Origin: an uncultured Christensenellaceae bacterium
GTDB taxonomy: Bacteria > Bacillota > Clostridia > Christensenellales > Pumilibacteraceae
Length of the DNA: 21,862 bases
Direction of reading: 5' to 3'
NCBI GenBank assembly: GCA_910588155.1
Contig: CAJUPB010000020.1
Coordinates: 1-21,862 of the forward strand
Shown: piece after piece, positions 7,336 to 14,035 of the stretch
Position numbering within the stretch: the stretch's first letter is position 1
Layout: each line of letters opens with the position of its first letter
Made by a program: the position numbers and the translations under genes
Notes under the pieces: model-generated
The model's database searches: none
Told to the model about the DNA's origin: nothing
The model's input: only the letters and a program-made list of their open reading frames with translations

Positions 7336-7843
7336 AGGGTGCGACGATGATTTGCGCCCCACTCACCCGTTTCACCACCACCTCCACGCCGACGTCAATC
7401 GGCTCTTCGGAAGTGACGTAGAAATTTATGTCGTTTATGGCGACGTGTCCGCTGGGAGCGACGGCGGTCGTCGTCACGCCGCGCAGTCCGACGAGATAGG
7501 AATACTCCGCGTCGTCCGCGCCCGTTTCTTCTTCGGCAATCCCCGACGAGAGCAACAGCCATTCGCGTTTTTGCAGAGCAAGCATCAAAAGGTGTGCGCC
7601 GAACAAGATGAACGCCACGAAAAACAACAGCAGAAACAGAGTTCCGACGCTTGCCCCCGACAGCATTCTGACGACGGCGGCGAGCGCGATTACTATGCCG
7701 CCGCTTGCGTAGCCGAGAGAGCGCATAGGTCGGAAAAACTCGGCTATTATCAACATAAGTCCGAGCAGCAAGAGCACGGCGGAAACCGCGCTCATACCCG
7801 AAAACAGGTTGTATATTTCTTTGCCCAACGTCGCGCAAATCAT
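7322..7843 (-). CDS. NfeD-like membrane protein
   Basis: NfeD-family proteins are membrane proteins with a C-terminal OB-fold that usually work with an SPFH/flotillin partner in membrane organisation. The 173-aa product has three membrane segments (about 17-36, 43-60, 66-90), a charged linker (about 101-112), and an OB-fold tail beginning GLRGVTTTAVAPSGHVAI and continuing GVEVVVKRVSGAQIIV, typical of NfeD. Its start overlaps the stop of the oxidoreductase gamma subunit as ATGA (7840-7843). In Bacillus the homologue yqeZ is followed by floA (yqfA) and yqfB before yqfC; those are missing here, and the gene is fused transcriptionally to the oxidoreductase operon instead. The last three residues and stop lie in the 7160-7335 element. 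Confidence 0.85.
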   Translation of the reverse strand: MICATLGKEIYNLFSGMSAVSAVLLLLGLMLIIAEFFRPMRSLGYASGGIVIALAAVVRMLSGASVGTLFLLLFFVAFILFGAHLLMLALQKREWLLLSSGIAEEETGADDAEYSYLVGLRGVTTTAVAPSGHVAINDINFYVTSEEPIDVGVEVVVKRVSGAQIIVAPSDGL

Positions 7844-8382
7844 TTATTGCTTTCTCCGTTTACGTAAGCCGTTCCCTCTCGCAGACAGCGCAGATTCGGC
7901 TCTATGAGATTGGGTTTCGACTTGAACACCTGTTTCACCGCCGCTTGCGCGGCTTCGTCCGTCAAAGAATCCAAGACGGTCAGCATTGCGCCCAACATTA
8001 TTATGTTTCCGCCACGCGGATTTATTCCGCTCGCCAGCTCGTCTACGGGCACGTAAAACACATTTACGTCGGTGCGTTTCACTTTGCTTTTGACGATGGA
8101 AGAGTTCACGAAAATACAGCCGTTTTCCTTTACGCTTGTTTCGAATTTTGCGAGCGACGGCTCGTTGAACGCCACCAAAACGTCGGGATTCGTCACCAAC
8201 GGGCAGGCTATTTCACCGCCGGAATACACCACGCCGACATTTGCCGTGCCTCCGCGCATTTCCGGTCCGTAGGACGGCAGCCACGACGTATTGAAGTTCA
8301 TATTCATTGCGCTGTACGACAGGAACAGTCCGAGCGAAAGCACACCCTGTCCGCCGAAGCCCGATACTATTATCTCTTTCAT
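7840..8382 (-). CDS. 2-oxoacid:ferredoxin oxidoreductase, gamma subunit
   Basis: The gamma subunit carries the CoA-side domain of an anaerobic enzyme that oxidises a 2-oxoacid to acyl-CoA and CO2 while reducing ferredoxin. The glycine-rich signature GFGGQG is at residues 8-13, followed by WLPSYGPEMRGGTANVGVVY, the best-known motif of this family. Length is 180 aa, normal. Two ATG codons compete: 8388 overlaps the beta stop as ATGA but has a site only about 2 nt away; 8382 has AAGGAG 8 nt upstream and is preferred. The gene completes the order delta-alpha-beta-gamma and itself overlaps the NfeD-like gene. Confidence 0.94.
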   Translation of the reverse strand: MKEIIVSGFGGQGVLSLGLFLSYSAMNMNFNTSWLPSYGPEMRGGTANVGVVYSGGEIACPLVTNPDVLVAFNEPSLAKFETSVKENGCIFVNSSIVKSKVKRTDVNVFYVPVDELASGINPRGGNIIMLGAMLTVLDSLTDEAAQAAVKQVFKSKPNLIEPNLRCLREGTAYVNGESNK

Positions 8383-8384
8383 AA

Positions 8385-9116
8385 TCATATCTCCTTGAAC
8401 ACGCCGAGCGGATAATGTTTTATTCCCACGTCGCGGATATAGTCCAGCGACGCTTTCGGCGAAAGGTGGAAATTGGTAGGGCAAGTCGAGAGTATTTCAA
8501 TCAGCGAGAAACCCTTGTTTTCGCGCTGTTTTTTGAAAGCCTTGACTATCGCCGCCTTGGTTTCCTTTATGTGTTTTACGTCGTGCATACTCGTGCGGGC
8601 GATATAGCAAGGTCCGTCCAACGTGGAGAGCAGTTCGCAAATCTTTATCGGATTGCCGTGGGTCTTGACGTCTCTGCCGCTTTGCGACGTCGTCGTCTTC
8701 TGACCCGGCAAAGTGGTGGGCGCCATCTGTCCGCCCGTCATACCGTATATGCCGTTATTGATAAAAATGACGGTTATGTTTTCCCCTCTCGTTGCGGCGT
8801 GGACGGTTTCCGCCATACCTATCGACGCGAGGTCGCCGTCGCCCTGATACACGAAAATCAGGTTGTCGGGGCGGGCGCGTCTGACACCCGTCGCCACAGC
8901 CGGCGCTCTGCCGTGAGCCGCCTGCAACATATCGCACTTGAAATAGTTATACGCGAACACGGCGCAACCCACGGGGGCTATGCCTATCGCGTCTTTGCTT
9001 GCTCCGACTTCTTCCGCCGCCTCGGCAATCAGTCTGTGAACTATGCCGTGCGTACAGCCCGGGCAATAGTGCAGCGGCGTGTCGGTAAGCATTTCGGGTT
9101 TTTTATATTCTGCCAT
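8385..9116 (-). CDS. 2-oxoacid:ferredoxin oxidoreductase, beta subunit (TPP-binding)
   Basis: The beta subunit binds the pyrophosphate of thiamine diphosphate and its magnesium ion. The motif begins GDGD at residues 92-95 and ends with Asn-Asn at 120-121, followed by GIYGMTGGQ. An N-terminal CPGC (18-21) is a standard mark of this subunit. With 243 aa it is of normal size for the VOR/KOR class and lacks an iron-sulfur domain, which is supplied by the separate ferredoxin-like subunit. The start is fixed by AAGGAG seven nt upstream, 12 nt after the alpha stop. Substrate (2-oxoglutarate, branched-chain 2-oxoacids or other) cannot be decided from sequence alone. Confidence 0.95.
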   Translation of the reverse strand: MAEYKKPEMLTDTPLHYCPGCTHGIVHRLIAEAAEEVGASKDAIGIAPVGCAVFAYNYFKCDMLQAAHGRAPAVATGVRRARPDNLIFVYQGDGDLASIGMAETVHAATRGENITVIFINNGIYGMTGGQMAPTTLPGQKTTTSQSGRDVKTHGNPIKICELLSTLDGPCYIARTSMHDVKHIKETKAAIVKAFKKQRENKGFSLIEILSTCPTNFHLSPKASLDYIRDVGIKHYPLGVFKEI

Positions 9117-9128
9117 TGTTATATCTCC

Positions 9129-10220
9129 TTAACCCTTTGCGATTTCGAGGATACTCTTTGCCTTACACGCCGAACCTTCGGCGATTATCCGATTCAGAAT
9201 CTCCTGCGGAGTGGTCACGTTGCCGCCCGTTCTGCCGAAGAACGGCGTCGGTTTCCTGCCGTTTACGGCAAGTCGCACGTCCTCTACCATTTGTCCCATC
9301 GAGAGTTCCACCGTCAAGATACACTTCGTCGAGTTCTTGTCCGCCAGGCTTGCAACGGCTTTGCTCGGGAACGGATACAGCGTTATCGGTCTCAACAGTC
9401 CGACTTTGCCGCCGTTGTCCACGGCTTTGTCCACGGCGGCTTTGGCTATGCGCGCCACGGTTCCGTACGCGACGACAATCACTTCCGCATCCGAAACCTT
9501 ATACTCTTCCCACGCCGTTTCCTTTTCCATTTCGGCATAAACGTCGAACAGTTCTTTATTGTGCGCTTCCAACGTGTCGGGCGACATATATATCGAGTTT
9601 ATTATTCTCTGCGCCCTGCCTCCGTTTCCGCTTGCCGCCCACGGCTTTTCGGGCAGGTCTTTCAGTTCGCGCGCGGGCGGTATTTCCGCCGCCTCGCACA
9701 TCTGACCCAACATACCGTCGCCGAGAATCATAACGGGACTACGGTATTTGTCGGCTTTATCGAATGCCTTATACGTCAAATCGGCGGCTTCCTGCACGCC
9801 CGACGGCGCATACACGAGCATATGATAGTCGCCGTGTCCGCCGCCTTTCGTCGCCTGAAAGTAGTCGGACTGACTCGGCTGTATGCCGCCGAGTCCGGGA
9901 CCGGCGCGCATCATATTGACTATAACGCAGGGGACTTGCGCGCCTGCTATGTAGCTTATGCCTTCCTGTTTGAGGCTGATGCCTGGGCCGGACGAACTCG
10001 TCATTGCCCGCGCACCCGCGCCGCCTGCGCCGTATACCATATTTATAGCCGCGACTTCGCTTTCCGCCTGCACGAAAGCGCCGCCGACCTCGCCCATTCT
10101 GCGGGACATATATTCGGGTATTTCGTTCTGCGGCGTTATCGGATAGCCGAAAAAACACCGACAGCCTGCGGCGATTGCCGCCTCCGCGACCGCCTCGTTG
10201 CCTTTCCAAAGTTTTCTCAT
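9129..10220 (-). CDS. vorB: 2-oxoacid:ferredoxin oxidoreductase, alpha subunit (VorB-type)
   Basis: The alpha subunit provides the pyrimidine-binding half of the thiamine diphosphate site. It opens KGNEAVAEAAIAAGCRCFFG and continues with the YPITPQNEIPEYM motif of VOR/KOR alpha subunits; the SSGPGISLKQEGISYIAG segment follows, and the C-terminal region (RPITLYPFPSKAV, then ELSMGQMVEDV) is the transketolase C-terminal-like domain. Length is 363 aa. The ATG at 10220 overlaps the ferredoxin stop as ATGA and has GGAGGAG five nt upstream, so the open frame up to 10307 is a shadow. The VorB label is by overall resemblance to proteins annotated as 3-methyl-2-oxobutanoate dehydrogenase subunits; 2-oxoglutarate is an equally possible substrate. 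Confidence 0.93.
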   Translation of the reverse strand: MRKLWKGNEAVAEAAIAAGCRCFFGYPITPQNEIPEYMSRRMGEVGGAFVQAESEVAAINMVYGAGGAGARAMTSSSGPGISLKQEGISYIAGAQVPCVIVNMMRAGPGLGGIQPSQSDYFQATKGGGHGDYHMLVYAPSGVQEAADLTYKAFDKADKYRSPVMILGDGMLGQMCEAAEIPPARELKDLPEKPWAASGNGGRAQRIINSIYMSPDTLEAHNKELFDVYAEMEKETAWEEYKVSDAEVIVVAYGTVARIAKAAVDKAVDNGGKVGLLRPITLYPFPSKAVASLADKNSTKCILTVELSMGQMVEDVRLAVNGRKPTPFFGRTGGNVTTPQEILNRIIAEGSACKAKSILEIAKG

Positions 10221-10429
10221 AATTTCTCCTCCCCGACCGTTATCGCGCAATCGGGACACACGGTATAGCAAAATCCGCAGCCGATGCACGCGCTTTCGTC
10301 GGTGCACTTTGCGGTATTATACCCTGCGGCGTTGACTTTTTCGCCGAGCTTCATTATATGTTTGGGGCAGAACTCCACGCACAGCGAGCAGCCCTTGCAC
10401 ACATTTTCGTTTACCGTTATTTTCGACAT
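10217..10429 (-). CDS. Ferredoxin-like delta subunit, two 4Fe-4S clusters
   Basis: This 70-aa protein has two CxxCxxCxxxC motifs, at Cys11-14-17-21 and Cys48-51-54-58, each followed by Pro, so it should bind two 4Fe-4S clusters and pass electrons from the thiamine site to free ferredoxin. It is the first gene of the delta-alpha-beta-gamma set and overlaps alpha by four bases. The start at 10429 has AAGGAG seven nt upstream and gives the usual MSKITVNENVCKGC opening; an ATG at 10462 overlapping the previous stop codon as ATGA would add eleven basic residues and is less likely. Two further cysteines (42 and 61) are not part of the standard motifs. Confidence 0.94.
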   Translation of the reverse strand: MSKITVNENVCKGCSLCVEFCPKHIMKLGEKVNAAGYNTAKCTDESACIGCGFCYTVCPDCAITVGEEKL

Positions 10430-10458
10430 TGCCTTTCTCCTTATATTCTTTCCGACCG

Positions 10459-11250
10459 TCATCTCGCCTTATAGAACAGGTATTGCTGTGCATAGCCGGC
10501 ATCCGCGCCGTATCTGTCGAGATAGTATTTGCGCACCTTGGCGGGGGTGTCCAGCACTTGCGATTTATTCGACTTGAATATCCAGGTATCGACGGGATAG
10601 CAATCGGTGCGCGACATACCGAACAGCGCGATACAGTCCGCAACTTTCGGGCCTATACCCGAAAGCGAGCACAGCAATTTGCAAGCAGTCGGCGTATCGG
10701 ATTGCAATATTCTCTGCTTTATATCCGTTTCGCGCAGAGCCTTTACCGTTTCGGCAAGATACCTGTCCCGAAAGCCGCAACCGAGATTTCGATAAGTCTC
10801 GACGGCGACGTCTTTGAGTTCGTCCGTCGTCGGGAATGCCTTATAGTCTCCGCAGTCCTTTCCGAAATTTTCGCAAAGCCGCTCTATTATGCCCTTTATG
10901 CGCGGGATATTGTTATTTGCGCTTATTATAAAGCTCAACACGGTTTCGTCGAAGTTCTGTTTCAATATGCGTATGCCGCGTCCCGTTTTCACGCACTCTT
11001 GCAATTCTTCGAACGCGCTCAATCTCCGGCAAATCGTTTCATAGTCCGTTTCCGTATCGAAATATTCGGAAAAGTATTCGGGAAAGTCGCTGTCCACGAT
11101 TGTGGCATCGCCTTTTGAGAATACCCGCGCAATCTTATCCGCCGAATGAATTATGTAGTCCTGCTCCCCGACCTTTTCGTAGCGGAACACCTGTCCGCAT
11201 TCCAACGTGGCTTTTGGTTCGAAATATTCCGCGTCATAGCTTTTTACCAT
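10459..11250 (-). CDS. 8-oxoguanine DNA glycosylase (OGG1 family)
   Basis: This is a bifunctional glycosylase/AP lyase that removes 8-oxoguanine. The N-terminal OGG domain contains ECGQVFRY (residues 18-24 region), the ANNNIPRIKGII stretch (111-122) and the helix-hairpin-helix SGIGPKVADCIALF (197-210) with the catalytic lysine at 202, followed by CYPVDTW with the catalytic aspartate at 221. Length is 263 aa, slightly short for the family. AGAGGA lies 7 nt upstream of the ATG at 11250. It follows the rpmA terminator and lies 29 nt before the ferredoxin subunit. It has no evident functional link to the oxidoreductase, beyond repair of oxidative damage in an organism with oxygen-sensitive enzymes. 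Confidence 0.93.
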   Translation of the reverse strand: MVKSYDAEYFEPKATLECGQVFRYEKVGEQDYIIHSADKIARVFSKGDATIVDSDFPEYFSEYFDTETDYETICRRLSAFEELQECVKTGRGIRILKQNFDETVLSFIISANNNIPRIKGIIERLCENFGKDCGDYKAFPTTDELKDVAVETYRNLGCGFRDRYLAETVKALRETDIKQRILQSDTPTACKLLCSLSGIGPKVADCIALFGMSRTDCYPVDTWIFKSNKSQVLDTPAKVRKYYLDRYGADAGYAQQYLFYKAR

Positions 11251-11268
11251 ACGTCATTCCTCTGTTTG

Positions 11269-11306
11269 AAAAAAACGGCGGAGCTGCCGCAAAGCAACCC
11301 CGCCGT
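11269..11306 (-). terminator. Rho-independent terminator after rpmA
   Basis: On the minus strand ACGGCGG (11300-11306) pairs with CCGCCGT (11275-11281) around a GC-rich inner stem, followed directly by a run of T (11269-11275). It lies 10 nt after the rpmA stop and closes the rplU-prp-rpmA unit; the glycosylase gene starts only 18 nt further on, so that operon needs read-through or a promoter I could not find. Confidence 0.88.
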
Positions 11307-11316
11307 AAAAGCCTGT

Positions 11317-11589
11317 TTAAGCAGGGTAAACGCTTACCCTCTTTTTGTTGTTTTTCTTTTCGAACTTGACTTTGCCGTCGACGAGCGCGTACAGGGTGTC
11401 GTCGCTGCCGATACCGACGTTCTCGCCCGGATGCGTTGCCGTTCCGCGCTGACGAACGAGGATATTGCCCGCGAGAACAAACTGTCCGTCGTAGCGTTTC
11501 ACGCCCAATCTCTGCGCCGCGGAGTCGCGGCCGTTCTTGGACGAGCCCATTCCTTTCTTGTGAGCGAATAATTGTATATTGATAAACAT
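11317..11589 (-). CDS. rpmA: 50S ribosomal protein L27 with cleavable N-terminal extension
   Basis: L27 reaches the peptidyl-transferase centre with its N-terminal tail. The protein begins MFINIQLF, then AHKKGMGSSKNGRDS, the mature L27 start. The short extension ending in Phe is the Firmicutes type that must be removed by the Prp protease between Phe8 and Ala9; in Staphylococcus failure to cut is lethal. The remainder (RLGVKRYDGQFVLAGNILVR, then GTATHPGENVGIGSDDTLYA) is standard. Length is 90 aa. GGAGGT lies 8 nt upstream of the ATG. It follows prp by one base, and the protease acting on it is thus made from the same message. Confidence 0.98.
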   Translation of the reverse strand: MFINIQLFAHKKGMGSSKNGRDSAAQRLGVKRYDGQFVLAGNILVRQRGTATHPGENVGIGSDDTLYALVDGKVKFEKKNNKKRVSVYPA

Positions 11590-11590
11590 T

Positions 11591-11917
11591 TTATTTAACC
11601 TCCAATTTGATAAACCTTGAAAATCCTTCGTGCAAGTCGGATATTCCGCACAGCATCGTATTCAAAACCGTGTCGGCGTCGCGGCGCATTTCCCTTGTGA
11701 GTTCGGGAAGGCGCATTTTGAGATACCCGCGCACGGCGTCGCGCTTCAAATCGACATTTACGCCGACTACTTGCATAAGCCCGAGCACAGCCGTCTGGAC
11801 TACCGACGAGAGCGCGGCGCAGACAATGTCTTCGCCCTCCTCTCCGTAATCGGTGTGTCCGTCGCACTCGACTTCCACGATACTGCCGTCTTTTCTGGTT
11901 ACGGTTACGACCGTCAT
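11591..11917 (-). CDS. prp: Ribosomal-processing cysteine protease Prp
   Basis: Prp removes the N-terminal extension of L27 before its assembly into the 50S subunit. The catalytic pair is visible: His21 in GHTDYGEEGEDI and Cys33 in the following IVCAALSS, the family motif spacing. Length is 108 aa, as usual. The gene lies between rplU and rpmA (4 nt after the first, 1 nt before the second), the conserved Firmicutes order, and has only a weak ribosome binding site (AAGG), which would keep its level below that of the ribosomal proteins. It was long annotated as a hypothetical protein (YsxB in Bacillus). Confidence 0.96.
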   Translation of the reverse strand: MTVVTVTRKDGSIVEVECDGHTDYGEEGEDIVCAALSSVVQTAVLGLMQVVGVNVDLKRDAVRGYLKMRLPELTREMRRDADTVLNTMLCGISDLHEGFSRFIKLEVK

Positions 11918-11921
11918 AGCC

Positions 11922-12224
11922 TTACGCTATCTTTTCGATTCTTACGGTCGTGAACTGCTGTCTGTGACCTTTCTTTTTGCGTTCGTTCTTTTTGGGCTTG
12001 TACTTATAGACGATTATTTTCTTGTCCTTGCCGTGAGCCACAATCTTGGCTTTTGCCTTGACGCCCTCGACGTCCGCTCCGCAGGCGATTTTCTCGCCCT
12101 CCACCGTCATAAGCACGGGAAGCTCTATTTCCGTGCCGGGCTCTTGGTTGATTTTCTCGACCTTGATTACGTCGCCCTCCGACACCTTGAACTGCTTTCC
12201 GCCTGTTTCGACAACTGCGTACAT
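11922..12224 (-). CDS. rplU: 50S ribosomal protein L21
   Basis: L21 binds 23S rRNA in the large subunit. The opening MYAVVETGGKQFKVSEGDVI is the family signature, and the basic C-terminal half (KYKPKKNERKKKGHRQQFT) is the usual RNA-binding tail. Length is 100 aa. GGAGGT lies about 10 nt upstream of the ATG at 12224. It is the first gene of rplU-prp-rpmA, with a strong promoter and a structured leader ahead of it, consistent with autogenous control by L21. Confidence 0.98.
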   Translation of the reverse strand: MYAVVETGGKQFKVSEGDVIKVEKINQEPGTEIELPVLMTVEGEKIACGADVEGVKAKAKIVAHGKDKKIIVYKYKPKKNERKKKGHRQQFTTVRIEKIA

Positions 12225-12317
12225 TTGTTAGTCTACCTCCTGTATTAGTATCCGTTGTAAAAGGCAGCTTGCTTTATAAAAGCGCACATTTTAAAAGAGC
12301 CTTTTCCACACGACTCG
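12225..12317 (-). ncRNA. L21-type ribosomal protein leader (5'UTR of rplU)
   Basis: The predicted rplU transcript has a leader of about 93 nt. AAAAGGC (12299-12305) pairs with GCCTTTT (12259-12265), and inside that stem GCTTTTATAAAGC forms a second small hairpin, followed by AAGCTGCC. The arrangement, with AU-rich hairpin and GCTGCC-type segment before rplU, resembles the L21 leader known from Firmicutes, thought to bind L21 as feedback control. The match is from pattern recall and not from a covariance search. Confidence 0.6.
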
Positions 12318-12323
12318 TTTGGT

Positions 12324-12353
12324 ATTATACAACAACGGTTATCCCCCTGTCAA
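12324..12353 (-). promoter_or_regulatory. Consensus promoter of rplU-prp-rpmA
   Basis: A perfect TTGACA (12348-12353) and a perfect TATAAT (12324-12329) are separated by 18 nt on the minus strand. The predicted start of transcription is near 12317. A 10-bp inverted repeat with one G-U pair (12341-12350 with 12363-12372) covers the -35 box and sits just after the upstream DUF3899 gene. Confidence 0.88.
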
Positions 12354-12380
12354 GCGATTTGAACAGAGGGATAAAAAAAC

Positions 12381-12776
12381 TTATGAATATACGTAGAACA
12401 ACACCACGAACAGCACGGCAATCAGAACGAATGCCAATCCGACAATCAGAAGGTATGCGAACGAATGGCGGTTTTCGCTTTTGGCTTTGCGGTATTCGTA
12501 AAACGTTTTTGCCTTGCGGTTTTTGACGTCCTTTCTGAAAAGAGAAAAAAAACAAATCATACCGTATGCCAAAATGTCGAAAGCTCCGCCGTTGGAACAG
12601 ACGACGAGCAAGCCGTAACCTCCGACGGCAAAGCCCGCGATGAAGAATCCGTCGGACAGGCAGCGCATTATTTCCGCCGTGCCTGCCGCCGAAAACAGTC
12701 CTCTCGCCCACAGCGCAAGCACGCAAATCACGGCGGCGACGGCGAAAGTTATCAGATATTTCCAAACGGTTTTCAC
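12381..12776 (-). CDS. DUF3899-like membrane protein at end of opp operon
   Basis: This 131-aa product has three membrane segments (about 7-24, 42-60 and 107-129). The middle contains NGGAFDILAYGM followed by a basic loop (FRKDVKNRKAKTFYEYRKAK), the pattern I associate with DUF3899, a family of unknown function found in Firmicutes and Mollicutes. The start is a GTG at 12776 that overlaps the oppF stop as GTGA, so translation is coupled to the transporter ATPase. An ATG at 12821 would give 15 extra basic residues buried in oppF and is not preferred. The coupling suggests a role at or near the transporter, but that is inference. Confidence 0.75.
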   Translation of the reverse strand: MKTVWKYLITFAVAAVICVLALWARGLFSAAGTAEIMRCLSDGFFIAGFAVGGYGLLVVCSNGGAFDILAYGMICFFSLFRKDVKNRKAKTFYEYRKAKSENRHSFAYLLIVGLAFVLIAVLFVVLFYVYS

Positions 12777-14035
12777 TTTTCCAATTCTGCCCTGTACCTT
12801 GCCTCTTCCTCGTCGTTGCAATATATGAAGTGGCCTTTCTTTATCTCGCGCATAGTGGGTTTATCCACGGAATAATCGTGCGAGGCAATCGGGTTATACA
12901 ATATGCGTCTGCGCTTTTTTTCGGCAATCGGGTCGGGCACGGGTATCGCGCTCAACAGCGATTTCGTATACGGATGAAGCGGATGCGCGAACAGTTCTTC
13001 ACTGCTTGCAAGCTCGACTATCTTGCCGAAGTACATAACGGCTATCCTGTCCGAGAAGTATTTGACGACGGAGAGATTGTGCGCTATGAACAGTATCGTC
13101 AGACCGAGTTCTCTGCGCAAGTCGTTCAGAAGATTTATGACCTGTGCCTGCACCGACACGTCGAGCGCGGACACGGGTTCGTCTGCAATTATGAGTTCGG
13201 GCTTCAAAATGACGGCGCGCGCTATGCCTATGCGCTGTCTCTGTCCGCCCGAAAACTCGTGCGGATAGCGCCCCGCGTGTTCGGGAACAAGTCCGACAAG
13301 ACGCAGAACTTCGTAGACCTTTTCGTCCACCGCCGCTTTATCCTTCACGCCGCGAATGGTCAAGCCCTCTGCTATTATCTCGCGCACCGTCATACGCGGG
13401 TCGAGCGAGGCAATCGGGTCTTGGAAAATCATCTGCATCTTGTTCATAATTCTGTCTTTTTCCGCAAGACGCAGTTGTTTCTTATATTCCTTTGTCAGAG
13501 CCGCGCGCTTTTCCTCGTCGGTTTCTTCCGCCAAAAGCGGCATAAACTTTTCGTCGACAAGACGCATTTGGCTTTCCGCATACAGGCGGTTGCAATTTGC
13601 GTGGTCGAAGCGGGCGGAACGGATATTCTCCGTCTGTTTGCCCACGACTTGAAGCATTTGTTCCTCGGCTTTCGACGCTTTTGCCAACGCCTCCGTTTCG
13701 GTTATCTCGCCGCTCTTTTTGTCCTTTTCGATTTGCTTGATTTCGGCGCGGTATTTGGCTTTTGCGCGTTTTATCTCTCTCTTATACGGCGCGATGCCTG
13801 CGCAGATACGCTGACCTTTGAACCACACGGAACCGCCCGTGACGTCGTAAAGGCGGATAATCGAACGACCCGTTGTCGTCTTGCCGCAACCGCTTTCGCC
13901 GACGAGTCCGAAAACCTCGCCTTTGTATATATCGAAGCTTACGTCGTCCACCGCCTTGTTCACGGCAAACTTTCCGAGTTTGAAATATTGTTCGAGATGT
14001 TCGACTTTGAGGAGAATTTCTCTGTTTTCCGTCAT
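12773..14035 (-). CDS. oppF: Oligopeptide ABC transporter ATPase OppF, with coiled-coil insertion
   Basis: OppF is one of two ATPases that drive peptide import. Motifs: Walker A GESGCGKT (46-53), Q-loop FQDP (204-207), signature FSGGQRQR (261-268), Walker B LIIADEP (281-287) and H-loop His319. Between Walker A and the Q-loop there is a highly charged, probably coiled-coil insertion at about residues 80-198 (KRAKAKYRAEIKQIEKDKKS and more) that ordinary OppF (about 310-330 aa) lacks; total length is 420 aa. The C-terminal part HPLHPYTKSLLSAIPVPDP is the oligopeptide-family tail. Its start overlaps the oppD stop as ATGA, and its stop overlaps the GTG of the DUF3899-like gene. Confidence 0.93.
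   Translation of the reverse strand: MTENREILLKVEHLEQYFKLGKFAVNKAVDDVSFDIYKGEVFGLVGESGCGKTTTGRSIIRLYDVTGGSVWFKGQRICAGIAPYKREIKRAKAKYRAEIKQIEKDKKSGEITETEALAKASKAEEQMLQVVGKQTENIRSARFDHANCNRLYAESQMRLVDEKFMPLLAEETDEEKRAALTKEYKKQLRLAEKDRIMNKMQMIFQDPIASLDPRMTVREIIAEGLTIRGVKDKAAVDEKVYEVLRLVGLVPEHAGRYPHEFSGGQRQRIGIARAVILKPELIIADEPVSALDVSVQAQVINLLNDLRRELGLTILFIAHNLSVVKYFSDRIAVMYFGKIVELASSEELFAHPLHPYTKSLLSAIPVPDPIAEKKRRRILYNPIASHDYSVDKPTMREIKKGHFIYCNDEEEARYRAELEK

Noticed and set aside
8415..10268. Long plus-strand frame of 617 codons opposite the oxidoreductase genes
   Set aside because: It runs antiparallel to three genes with clear family motifs; its product is Arg/His/Tyr-rich with no motif. The bias of codons in the real genes keeps the opposite frame open.
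12341..12372. Inverted repeat after the DUF3899-like gene as terminator of the opp operon
   Set aside because: The T-run precedes the stem in the direction of transcription and none follows, so it is not a canonical terminator.
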